A DNA stretch of 64,000 nt, from contig NZ_WVHL01000003.1 of NCBI RefSeq assembly GCF_009861525.1, positions 1,550,001-1,614,000 on the forward strand. The letters are read 5' to 3'. The notes below the pieces were generated by a model. The model made no database searches. It saw only the letters and a list, made by a program, of their open reading frames with translations, and was not told the DNA's origin. The translations under genes were made by a program, and so were the position numbers. Source of the stretch: Pseudomonas sp. LD120. Its GTDB lineage: Bacteria; Pseudomonadota; Gammaproteobacteria; Pseudomonadales; Pseudomonadaceae. Below are positions 55,859 through 64,000 of this stretch, piece after piece. Each line of letters starts with the position of its first letter. Positions within the stretch are counted from its first letter, which is position 1.

Positions 55859-56355
55859 TCTTCAGCCGTCCTTCGCGCTCAACCTGCCAGCGGGGTGCAC
55901 AACGTCACCAGGGGGCCATCCGGGCACCGTACATAAGGCAGGGTCTGCCCCCGGGGTGTGCTGCTAGGGGCGGGCGGTTGCTGGGCGCCATGCTGCAGTG
56001 CCCGGGCGTGGGCGGCATGGCCATCTTCGCTGACTCGCCCAGCTCCATGCCCGGAGGTTGCGCTGAGGAGTGGGTGGCGACATGGCCGGCCTTGAAGTTC
56101 ATTACTGCCAGTGCGGATCGGCGCAAGCCAGTGTGGTGCTGCCGGTCTCACGCACGCCGCAGGTGCCGGACTCGCGAAGAAAACGTCGCTTCAAACCAAG
56201 GCGTGTTCGAAGAAGTGCAAGGAACTTTCGACCTCTGGTACAGCGATGATGGTGTATCCGAATCGCGAGTTTGAACGCTCCGGGTCTAGGGGGATGAGGA
56301 CATCAATCTGGCCTGTGCCTGGAGTGAGCGAAGGCCTTTGCGGTAACGCGCCGTT
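55859..56355. other. Intergenic region without a supported gene
   Basis: Short frames occur on both strands (for example 56081-56248 plus, which starts MAGLEVHYCQCGSAQ) but none shows a recognisable family, good ribosome site and length together. It may hold a decayed gene. Confidence 0.4.
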
Positions 56356-57996
56356 TCATTGCCGGCACTGGCGCAGGTGCCAGCCGCGGGCTGACCATTG
56401 CAACTCATGGGTGGGCGCCAGGGCCTTTATAAAGTCCTCATCGTGGGACGCCACCAGCAGTGCCCCGGGAAAGTCCCGCAGGGCGCGCTCGAAGGCTTGC
56501 ACCGACGCCAGGTCCAGATGGTTGGTGGGTTCGTCGAGCAGTAATAGCTGGGCCGGGCAGCCACCCCATAAGGCCAGCGCCAGGGCCGCTTTCAGGCGTT
56601 CGCCGCCGCTGAGCAGGGCGCTGGGTTGTTGCACGCGCTGGGCGTCCAGTTGCAGGCGCGCCAAGCGGGTGCGCAAGGCGCCTTCCTCCAACGGCGTAGC
56701 GGCATTGCCCAACTGCTCCAAGAGTGAGCGCTCGGCCGCCAGTTGCGACAGGTGCTGGTCCAGATACGCGCTGCTCACCGCCACTCGGCACTCGCCGCTC
56801 AGTGCTAGCTGTTGTCCGGCCAGCATCTTCAACAAGGTGGACTTACCGCAGCCGTTGGGGCCGAGCAGGGCAATACGCACCGGGCCGCTGACGTTGCAGG
56901 TGAGATAGGACGCCGGTGATCCACTGTCCAGCCAGGGCAGTTGCGCCCACTGCAGATTGAAAACCTCTTGGCCTGCTGCCAGGCCGGTGTCGGGCAGGGT
57001 GAGCAAGGTCGGTTGCTCCGCCGCGACCCGCGCGTATGCACTGCGCACTTGTTCGTCGAGGGCGCTCTTGTGGCCCTGATGACTATGGCGAACCTGGCCC
57101 ATCACGTTCCGGGCGGCGCCGAGCGTCTTGGCCCGCTCCATGCTGGAGACATTGGCCGTCTTGGCATGCTTGCGCGAGGCTGCGCAGTGGCGTTGGACGC
57201 TGTCGTGCTCGTGCTGCAGGCGTTTGTGCTCGCGGCTGCGTTGATGACGGGCATGCTCCAGTGCCGCTTGGGCTGCTGCGTTTTCGGCCTGACGCTGTGC
57301 CTGGAACAGCGCGTAGTTGCCGCCGTAGATCCGGGCGCCTTGAGGGCTGAGTTCGACGATGCGCTGGACCTGCATCAGCAACTGGCGGTCATGGCTGACC
57401 AGGATCAGACCACCGCGCCAGCGCTGTAACTGCTCCATCAGCCAGCGGCGTCCGGCGCGGTCCAGATGGTTGCTGGGTTCGTCAAGTAATAGCAACTCGG
57501 CGCCGCTGAGCAGGGCACCGATCAGTGCCACCCTGGCCCGTTGGCCGCCGCTCAGCGTCATGGCTGGATCATCTGGCTGCAAGTGCCCCAGGCCAGCTTT
57601 ATCCAGGGACAGACGCAAACGCTCGGCCAGGTCCCAGCGGCCATCCACCTGCTGCAGGTCATCCGCGCTGGCGGTGCCGGCCGCCAGGCGCTGTAGGGCG
57701 CACAAGGTGTCGGCCACTCCAGCGAGCTGGGCCACCGTCTGTTGTGGGGCCGGCAGCGTTGCTTGGGCCACATAGGCCAGGCTGGCGTGGCGGTGGATGC
57801 TGCCGGCAGAGGCGTGCAGTTCACCGGCGATCAATCGCAGCAATAAGGATTTGCCCACGCCGTTGCGCCCGACGATGGCCGTGGGCAGACGGTCGATACT
57901 CAGGTGCAGGGCGTTGATCGGGGTTTCGCCATTGGCGAATTGGTAAGTCAGCTGGTTCAGGGACACCAGCGCAGACTGTGGCGTGACGCGAGTCAT
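56356..57996 (-). CDS. ABC-F family ATPase
   Basis: 546 residues, soluble, two ABC domains with no membrane part. First domain: Walker A GRNGVGKS, signature LSGGQRARVAL, Walker B LLLLDEPSNHLD. Charged linker helix pair (about 245-310). Second domain: GPNGCGKST, LLSGGERLKAAL, LLLLDEPTNHLD. ABC-F proteins bind the ribosomal E site and rescue stalled or antibiotic-bound ribosomes. Start at 57996 with GGAGG 7 nt upstream; the frame runs further upstream without a ribosome site. Which subfamily it belongs to is unclear. Confidence 0.92.
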   Translation of the reverse strand: MTRVTPQSALVSLNQLTYQFANGETPINALHLSIDRLPTAIVGRNGVGKSLLLRLIAGELHASAGSIHRHASLAYVAQATLPAPQQTVAQLAGVADTLCALQRLAAGTASADDLQQVDGRWDLAERLRLSLDKAGLGHLQPDDPAMTLSGGQRARVALIGALLSGAELLLLDEPSNHLDRAGRRWLMEQLQRWRGGLILVSHDRQLLMQVQRIVELSPQGARIYGGNYALFQAQRQAENAAAQAALEHARHQRSREHKRLQHEHDSVQRHCAASRKHAKTANVSSMERAKTLGAARNVMGQVRHSHQGHKSALDEQVRSAYARVAAEQPTLLTLPDTGLAAGQEVFNLQWAQLPWLDSGSPASYLTCNVSGPVRIALLGPNGCGKSTLLKMLAGQQLALSGECRVAVSSAYLDQHLSQLAAERSLLEQLGNAATPLEEGALRTRLARLQLDAQRVQQPSALLSGGERLKAALALALWGGCPAQLLLLDEPTNHLDLASVQAFERALRDFPGALLVASHDEDFIKALAPTHELQWSARGWHLRQCRQ

Positions 57997-58157
57997 CAGC
58001 ACCTCCAAAAAATGTGGCAACAGGCCAACGAGCACTTGCGAGGCTCGTTGCGGATACATTTTGCGAAGGCTTAGTGGTTCACGTCGGCGGTCGTCCCGGG
58101 GTGGAAGAAGGTGCGTAGCCTAGCGCCGCGATGTTGCCCGTAGCAAGGGCGATTCAC

Positions 58158-59240
58158 TCAGGCCAGGACGGCCACTGCCTTGATCTGGGCCCAGAGCTGT
58201 TGGCCGGGATGCAGATTGAGCAGGTCTCGGGAGTAGCGGGTGATACGCGCCAGCAGTGGCGTCCCTGTCGCGTCCAGACGTACCAGGACGTGGGCCGCGT
58301 TGTCCGCGGCAATCTCTTCACTGACGGTCACTGGCAGGCGGTTGAGAATGCTGCTGTGTTCGCTGGCCTGCAGGCTCAGGCTGACATCCCGGGCCTGGAC
58401 CTTGAAGCGCAGGGACTTGCCCAGCGCCACGGGCTTGTGGGCCACGCGAATATTCAACTCGCTGCCGGGCAGTTGCAGGGTCAGCAGTTGATAGGCCGCG
58501 TCGTAGTGGCTGACTCGTCCTTCGACCACCACGCCGGCGTCATCGCCAAGGGCCAGCGGCAGGTCCAGGCGCGCCAGGGTCTGGCCGACGGGGCCGCTGG
58601 CCAGGGCTCTGCCGTCGCTGAGCAGGACGATGTGGTCGGCCAGGCGGGCGACTTCGTCCTGGGAGTGGCTGACGTACAGCACCGGGATGTCCAGTTCGTC
58701 GTGCAGGCGTTCCAGGTAAGGCAGGATTTCACCCTTGCGCCTGGAGTCCAGAGCCGCCAGGGGTTCATCCATCAGCAGCAGTCGCGGACTGGTGAGCAGG
58801 GCTCGGGCAATGCCGATACGTTGGCGTTCGCCGCCGGACAGGTTCTGTGGCTGGCGCTCCAGCAAGTGGCCGATGCCCAGCAACGCCGTGGCCTGGGCCA
58901 TGTCTACCCGGCGTTGTGCTTTAGGGATGCGGCGCAGGCCGAACTCAAGGTTGGCTTGAACATTAAGATGCGCAAACAGACTGGCTTCCTGAAACACATA
59001 ACCCAGGGGGCGCTTGTGGGGCGGGACAAACAGTTGGCGCTGGCTGTCCTGCCAGACTTCGTCGTTGATCTGGATGCGTCCGCGCCCGGCCTTTTCCAGG
59101 CCGGCAATGCAGCGCAGGCAGGTGGTCTTGCCGGAGCCCGAGTGACCATAGAGCGCGGTGATGCCGCGTCCCGGCAGTTGCAAGTCCAGATCGAGGGCGA
59201 AATCTTGGTAGCCCAGGTGCAGCTTGATGTGAATGCTCAA
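58158..59240 (-). CDS. modC: Molybdate ABC transporter ATPase
   Basis: 360 residues. Walker [10 protein letters not shown] (residues 34-42), signature [15 protein letters not shown], Walker [14 protein letters not shown]-loop in VSHSQDEV, and a C-terminal Mop-type molybdate-binding domain from about 290 ([19 protein letters not shown] region). The start is probably TTG at 59240 (no ATG or GTG fits) with GGAG 9 nt upstream, giving [10 protein letters not shown]. It lies 4 bp after modB. Energises molybdate import for molybdenum-cofactor enzymes. Confidence 0.95.
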   Translation of the reverse strand: MSIHIKLHLGYQDFALDLDLQLPGRGITALYGHSGSGKTTCLRCIAGLEKAGRGRIQINDEVWQDSQRQLFVPPHKRPLGYVFQEASLFAHLNVQANLEFGLRRIPKAQRRVDMAQATALLGIGHLLERQPQNLSGGERQRIGIARALLTSPRLLLMDEPLAALDSRRKGEILPYLERLHDELDIPVLYVSHSQDEVARLADHIVLLSDGRALASGPVGQTLARLDLPLALGDDAGVVVEGRVSHYDAAYQLLTLQLPGSELNIRVAHKPVALGKSLRFKVQARDVSLSLQASEHSSILNRLPVTVSEEIAADNAAHVLVRLDATGTPLLARITRYSRDLLNLHPGQQLWAQIKAVAVLA

Positions 59241-59244
59241 GGGC

Positions 59245-59925
59245 TCAGCTCCAGCCGGCTTTGGTGTTGCGGCTGGAGTACAGCGCCAGCAGCACCAGGA
59301 ACGAGAACACCAGCATGGCTCCGGCCAACCAGTGGGCCTGGGCGTACTCCATGGCCTCGACGTGGTCGTAGATTTGCACCGACACCACCCGGGTTTTGTT
59401 GGGGATGTTGCCGCCGATCATCAGCACCACGCCAAACTCGCCGACGGTATGGGCGAAGCCCAGGATCGAGGCGGTGATGAAACCTGGCCGCGCCAGGGGC
59501 AGGATCACCGAGAAGAACGTGTCCCAGGGACTGGCGCGCAAGGTGGCGGCTACTTCCAGGGGCCGGCTACCCATGGCAGAAAAGGCGTTTTGCAGCGGCT
59601 GCACCACAAAGGGCATGGAATAGATCACCGACCCCAGCACCAGGCCGCTGAAGCTGAAGGTGAGGGTGCCCAGCCCCAGGGACTGAGTGAGCTGGCCGAA
59701 GAAACCGTTGGGGCCCAGGGCCAGCAGCAGATAGAAACCGATCACCGTGGGCGGCAGCACCAGCGGCAGGGCCACCACGGCGCCGATCGGTCCCCTTAGC
59801 CAAGAGCGGGTACGTGACAGCCACAGGGCAATCGGAGTGCCGATGACCAGCAGGATCAGCGTCGTTACGGACGCCAGTTTCAGGGTCAGCCAGATGGCAG
59901 AGAAGTCGGCACTGGTGAGGGTCAT
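59245..59925 (-). CDS. modB: Molybdate ABC transporter permease
   Basis: 226 residues with five or six membrane segments. The ABC permease EAA-type loop is [25 protein letters not shown] (about 140-165), and [19 protein letters not shown] is characteristic of ModB. It begins immediately after the modA stop and ends 4 bp before modC. Confidence 0.95.
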   Translation of the reverse strand: MTLTSADFSAIWLTLKLASVTTLILLVIGTPIALWLSRTRSWLRGPIGAVVALPLVLPPTVIGFYLLLALGPNGFFGQLTQSLGLGTLTFSFSGLVLGSVIYSMPFVVQPLQNAFSAMGSRPLEVAATLRASPWDTFFSVILPLARPGFITASILGFAHTVGEFGVVLMIGGNIPNKTRVVSVQIYDHVEAMEYAQAHWLAGAMLVFSFLVLLALYSSRNTKAGWS

Positions 59926-60792
<867 letters not shown>

Positions 60793-60862
60793 TTGTCGAT
60801 GAGCGAAACACTGCGCCCTGCCGCCACTGGACATCGCCGCGAGCAAGTCACGGCGGGGTGAT

Positions 60863-61927
60863 TCAGCGTCTGTGCAGTTGGGCCAGGGCTTGTTCGGCCA
60901 AGCTCAGGGTCAGTTCGTAGGCGGGCTTTTCAACGCCCAGGCGCAGGGCTTGACCGGACCAGAGGTTGGAAAAATCCGCCTCATCCTTGGCTCGCAGCGG
61001 CAGCAGCGCGCCGCCGGCCCGAGGGAAGGCAGGAGCCAATGGGCTGACCGGGCCCAGTTCGCGTATCACCCGGTTGATGATGCTGCGGGCCGGGCGGCCG
61101 GTGAACACGTTGGTCAACGCGGTCTGACTGTCCTTGGCGCTGCGCAGCGCTTTGTGGTGAGCCGCGCTGATCTTGGCTTCCGGGGTGAACAGGTAGGCGG
61201 TGCCCAGTTGTGCTGCCGAGGCTCCCAGGGCCAGCGCCGCGACAATGCCCCTGGCGTCGCCGATGCCTCCCGCGGCGATGACCGGCACCTTCACTGCGTC
61301 GACGACCTGCGGCACCAGGGCGAGGGTGCCGACTTGGCTGTTGAGGTCTTCGCTGAGGAAGATTGCGCGATGGCCGCCGGCTTCGTAACCCATGGCGATG
61401 ATCGCGTCGCAGCCGCGTTCCTCCAGCCACAGGGCCTCGTCGACGTTGCTGGCGGAGGACAGCACTTGCGCTCCGCTGGCCTTGACCCGGGCCAGCAGCG
61501 CCGGCTCGGGCAGGCCAAAGTGGAAACTCACCACTTCGGGGCGTAACTCTTCCACCAACTGGCAGGCGGTTTCGTCAAACGGCGCGCGACTGCTGACCGG
61601 TGTAGGGGCATTGAAGTCGGCGCCCAGTTCCCGGTAGTAGGGTTGCAGAGCGTGCTTCCAGCGGGTTTCTCGTTCGGCATCGACTGGGTGCAGCTGATGG
61701 CAGAAAAAGTTCAGGTTCAGCGGGTTGTGCGTGGCCGAGCGAATAACCTGCACTTCGTGGCGAATCTGCTCAGGGCTGAGCATGGCGCAGGGCAGCGAGC
61801 CCAGGGCTCCCGCCCGAGAGGCGGCAATGACCATGGCGGAATCCGTGGCTCCGGCCATGGGCGCTTGAATGATTGGCAAGTCAATGCCCAGTAGATCAAG
61901 AAGGCGGCGATCAGTCCATTGGCTCAT
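60863..61927 (-). CDS. Nitronate monooxygenase (2-nitropropane dioxygenase family)
   Basis: 354-residue FMN TIM-barrel enzyme that oxidises nitronates such as propionate-3-nitronate. Start MSQWTDRRLLDLLGIDLPII leads to QAPMAGATDS (FMN phosphate-side loop). AMGYEAGGHRAIF holds the likely catalytic His, and AAGGIGDARGI and ALGASAAQLGTAYL are the phosphate-binding end. Class I type. It does not belong to the adjacent modABC operon: 108 bp intervene, including no terminator. Confidence 0.9.
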   Translation of the reverse strand: MSQWTDRRLLDLLGIDLPIIQAPMAGATDSAMVIAASRAGALGSLPCAMLSPEQIRHEVQVIRSATHNPLNLNFFCHQLHPVDAERETRWKHALQPYYRELGADFNAPTPVSSRAPFDETACQLVEELRPEVVSFHFGLPEPALLARVKASGAQVLSSASNVDEALWLEERGCDAIIAMGYEAGGHRAIFLSEDLNSQVGTLALVPQVVDAVKVPVIAAGGIGDARGIVAALALGASAAQLGTAYLFTPEAKISAAHHKALRSAKDSQTALTNVFTGRPARSIINRVIRELGPVSPLAPAFPRAGGALLPLRAKDEADFSNLWSGQALRLGVEKPAYELTLSLAEQALAQLHRR

Positions 61928-62123
61928 TGGAAGGGGTTCTCCGTTGGCAGAGTGGGGAGGGGCTGCGGCGGTTTTGTATCAGAACACCCTTGCTCAACGC
62001 CAGCGCGCAACGAGGGTGCAGGGTCGATGACGGGTGTCGTTCATCCGAGGCTGTCGGCGATGTCCCGACGACGCTAGACTGCGCCGCACCGTTCGATTCA
62101 TTGCCGCAGAGGGAAGGCTGACC

Positions 62124-62612
62124 ATGGATGTAAAACTGCGCGAAGTGCGCCCCTTCAGCGTGGCGGGTTTGCAAGTACGCACCCTAAATACCCACGAGCA
62201 GCAGGCGGACACGGCCAGGATCGGGCCGCTGTGGCAGCGTTTTTATGTCGAGGATCTGTTCGACAAGATCGCTCCCAGGCAGCCCGACTCGTTCGTCTAT
62301 GGCGTCTACTCCAACTACGAGTCCGATGCTGGCGGGTACTTCGATGTGACGGCTGGGGTGGCCCTGAGTGGCGCTTGTGCCGACTACCCCAGCGTGGATA
62401 TTCAGGGCGGCGATTACCTGGTGTTCAGCGCCAAGGGAGCAATGCCTGAGTGCGTGATCCAGGCTTGGGGCCTGATTTGGGCTTATTTTCAAGACAACCC
62501 GCAGGTCCGCCGTGCCTTTGCCACTGATTTCGAGGTCTATACCAGCGCCGATTCGGTCGCCATCTACATCGGTATTCAACCTTCGGACAGGCTCTCGCGC
62601 TCCAGTAACTGA
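62124..62612 (+). CDS. GyrI-like (AraC effector-binding-type) small-molecule-binding protein
   Basis: 162 residues. VKLREVRPFSVAGLQVRT, FVYGVYSNYESDAGGYFDVT and GGDYLVFSAKG are the SOUL/GyrI-like effector-binding motifs, with a conserved acidic residue near the end (FEVYT). Stand-alone domain without helix-turn-helix. Its 3' end overlaps the convergent ada gene by 37 bp. Start at 62124 behind GGGAAGG. Ligand unknown. Confidence 0.85.
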   Translation: MDVKLREVRPFSVAGLQVRTLNTHEQQADTARIGPLWQRFYVEDLFDKIAPRQPDSFVYGVYSNYESDAGGYFDVTAGVALSGACADYPSVDIQGGDYLVFSAKGAMPECVIQAWGLIWAYFQDNPQVRRAFATDFEVYTSADSVAIYIGIQPSDRLSRSSN

Positions 62613-63649
62613 CGCTTGCGTTCCACGCCCCAGCGGTAGCCCGAGAGATTGCCGTCGCTGCGCACCACCCGGTGGCAGGGAATGGCCACTGCCAGACGGT
62701 TGGCGGCGCAGGCCTGGGCCACCGCGCGCACGGCCTTGGGCGCGCCAATGCGTTGCGCGATTTCGGCGTAGCTGACGGTGCTGCCGGAGGGGATGCGCCG
62801 CAAGGCTTGCCAGACCCGTTCCTGAAACGCCGTGCCGCGTAGGTCCAGGGGCAGGTCCAGGCCTATCCCGGGCGCTTCAATAAAACCCACCACCTGGGCG
62901 ATCAGTTGTTCGAAATCACGGTCGGCACCGATCAGGTTGGCCCGGGAAAATTTGTCCTGCAGTTCTTCCACCAGTTGGTTGGGATCATCCCCCAGCAGAA
63001 TCGCGCACACTCCGCGGACGCTCTGGGCCACCAGGATCGCTCCCAGGGAACATTGGCCCACGGCAAAGCGGATATCGGCGTTATCGCCGCCAGCGCGATA
63101 GTCGCTGGGTTTCATGCCCAGCATGTGGTCCGCGGTGGCGTAGAAGCGGCTGTTGGAATTAAACCCAGCCTCGTACAACGTCTCGGTCACCGAGTGGCCG
63201 CGCTCCAGTTGCGAGCGGACTTTACGTGAGCGCTGGGCGTTGGCGTAGCCCCGAGGGGTCAGGCCGGTGGCGGCTTTGAAGACGCGGTGGAAGTGGTAGC
63301 GGCTCATGCCGGCCTGTTGTGCCAGTTGCTTGAGGCTGGGTGCAGACTCGGCGGTGTCGATTTGGCGGCAGGCGGCGGCGACCAGCGCCGCATGCTGGGC
63401 CGCGATCTGGCTCTGATCGCGTGCTTGACGCTTACTCGGCCGGTATCCCGCGGCTTCGGCCTGTTGCGCCGTGTCGAAGAATTCGACGTTTTCCGCTTTG
63501 GGCAGGCGCGACAGGCTGCTGGGGCGGCAATACACTCCGGTGGTCTTGACGCCGTAGACGAATGAGCCATCGGCGCGGGCGTCGCGTTCGAGCACGGCTT
63601 GCCAGCGTGGATCCTGTTCGATCGGGTGTTTGTGCGGCGCTGCAGTCAT
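62576..63649 (-). CDS. ada: Ada methyltransferase/regulator with degenerate N-terminal zinc site
   Basis: 357 residues: N-terminal Ada sensor (10-85), AraC-type helix-turn-helix (about 105-185, ARDQSQIAA...GMSRYHFHRVFKAATG), and C-terminal O6-methylguanine transferase with active-site PCHR (AIPCHRVVRSDG, about 318). In E. coli Ada, Cys38, 42, 69 and 72 bind zinc, and Cys38 accepts the phosphotriester methyl. Here Cys41 remains (VYCRPSS), but the others are Ser45, Ser72 and Gln75. So base repair should work while methyl-triggered activation is doubtful. Start at 63649. It lies 85 bp after alkB in the same direction. Confidence 0.93.
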   Translation of the reverse strand: MTAAPHKHPIEQDPRWQAVLERDARADGSFVYGVKTTGVYCRPSSLSRLPKAENVEFFDTAQQAEAAGYRPSKRQARDQSQIAAQHAALVAAACRQIDTAESAPSLKQLAQQAGMSRYHFHRVFKAATGLTPRGYANAQRSRKVRSQLERGHSVTETLYEAGFNSNSRFYATADHMLGMKPSDYRAGGDNADIRFAVGQCSLGAILVAQSVRGVCAILLGDDPNQLVEELQDKFSRANLIGADRDFEQLIAQVVGFIEAPGIGLDLPLDLRGTAFQERVWQALRRIPSGSTVSYAEIAQRIGAPKAVRAVAQACAANRLAVAIPCHRVVRSDGNLSGYRWGVERKRQLLERESLSEG

Positions 63650-63734
63650 GGTCGGTACTCGGCAAGAAGTCGCGAGCAGATTAACCAAGGGCGGGTTGAT
63701 CGACACTCCGCGGCTTGCGCTTGAATGTCGTGCC

Positions 63735-64000
63735 TCAGCCGGCTTGGCGAAAGGTCAGGTTGATCCGTTGCTGGCCGAGCAGGGAGTGCTCGCCGTCCTT
63801 GAGGGGCAACACCCCGTGATATCGCAGGCGATCGACTCCGCCCCAGACCACTACGTCACCGTGCAGCAGCGGAACCCGCTGGCTTTTGTCGCTGCGCTGT
63901 TGGCCGCCAAACAGAAACAGCGCCGGCAGGCCCAGGGACAAAGACACAATCGGCGCACTGTAATCGCGCTCGTTCTTGTCCTGGTGCAACGACATTTTCG
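63735..64000 (-). CDS. alkB: AlkB-type DNA dioxygenase, C-terminal part
   Basis: Cut by the window's right edge; 88 residues remain. SLHQDKNE has the His and Asp iron ligands. LFLFGGQQRSDKSQRVPLLHGDVVVWGG and LRYHGVLPL follow, the latter with the second His. RINLTFRQAG has the 2-oxoglutarate-binding arginines. The Fe(II)/2-oxoglutarate enzyme removes methyl groups from 1-methyladenine and 3-methylcytosine. It is upstream of ada, so the two alkylation-repair genes probably form an operon. Confidence 0.93.
   Translation of the reverse strand, partial: KMSLHQDKNERDYSAPIVSLSLGLPALFLFGGQQRSDKSQRVPLLHGDVVVWGGVDRLRYHGVLPLKDGEHSLLGQQRINLTFRQAG

Noticed and set aside
55879..56274. Overlapping short frames on both strands after the YbjQ gene
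   Set aside because: None combines a start, ribosome site and recognisable family; listed only as an unassigned region.

Overview
The window is a 64 kb piece of a high-GC Pseudomonas chromosome, most like the P. fluorescens group (P. protegens / P. chlororaphis type). The pointers are OprD-family porins, a feruloyl-CoA hydratase-lyase that looks nearly identical to the P. fluorescens enzyme, vanABR, REP-type palindromes, a DUF1652 protein and the ada-alkB pair. No replication origin, rRNA operon or CRISPR array is visible.

Region 1 (1-22.2 kb) is an aromatic-acid catabolic island. A MarR repressor and a well-formed operator/promoter precede ech-vdh-fcs-aat-acd, which takes ferulate and related hydroxycinnamates through the CoA thioester to vanillin and vanillate. 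An aromatic-acid transporter with VanR-type operators upstream follows. Next comes a LysR-controlled operon: benzoylformate decarboxylase (mdlC), an aromatic-acid transporter, a ketopantoate-reductase-like dehydrogenase, an aldehyde dehydrogenase and an OprD porin. Together these enzymes read as a D-mandelate-type side-chain pathway. Because it lies between the ferulate genes and vanR/vanAB, its natural substrate may be a 4-hydroxy-3-methoxy-substituted mandelate that ends in vanillin. vanAB then demethylates vanillate to protocatechuate. Shared VanR-like operators and A-rich Hfq/Crc-type leader motifs suggest that the region is co-regulated.

Region 2 (22.3-32.2 kb) carries patB, an unusual DRE-TIM condensing-type enzyme paired with an AEC carrier, and a polyamine-like group: two periplasmic binding proteins without permeases, a class III aminotransferase and a LuxR-type regulator, plus a ghost of a third binding-protein gene. 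It ends at tRNA-Cys.

Region 3 (32.2-52.9 kb), between tRNA-Cys and tRNA-Leu, is accessory DNA. It holds a Nudix relic, a CHASE4-PAS-GGDEF-EAL protein, fragments of an IS1182-type transposase and of tyrosine integrases, a four-gene efflux operon (RND adaptor, RND pump, outer-membrane factor, DHA2 MFS) with a divergent AdeRS-like two-component system, an IS66 relic, a stand-alone lgt, several gene remnants, a HAD phosphatase, a candidate small RNA, a small P-loop kinase and prophage scars at tRNA-Leu.

Region 4 (52.9-64 kb) looks like ordinary chromosome: an Aer-like chemoreceptor, a lysozyme-inhibitor-like protein, YbjQ, an ABC-F ATPase, modABC with a near-perfect ModE box, a nitronate monooxygenase, a GyrI-like protein and alkB-ada. 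The Ada here has lost three of the four zinc-binding cysteines of its N-terminal sensor domain. Both window edges cut genes: an oprD-type gene on the left and alkB on the right.
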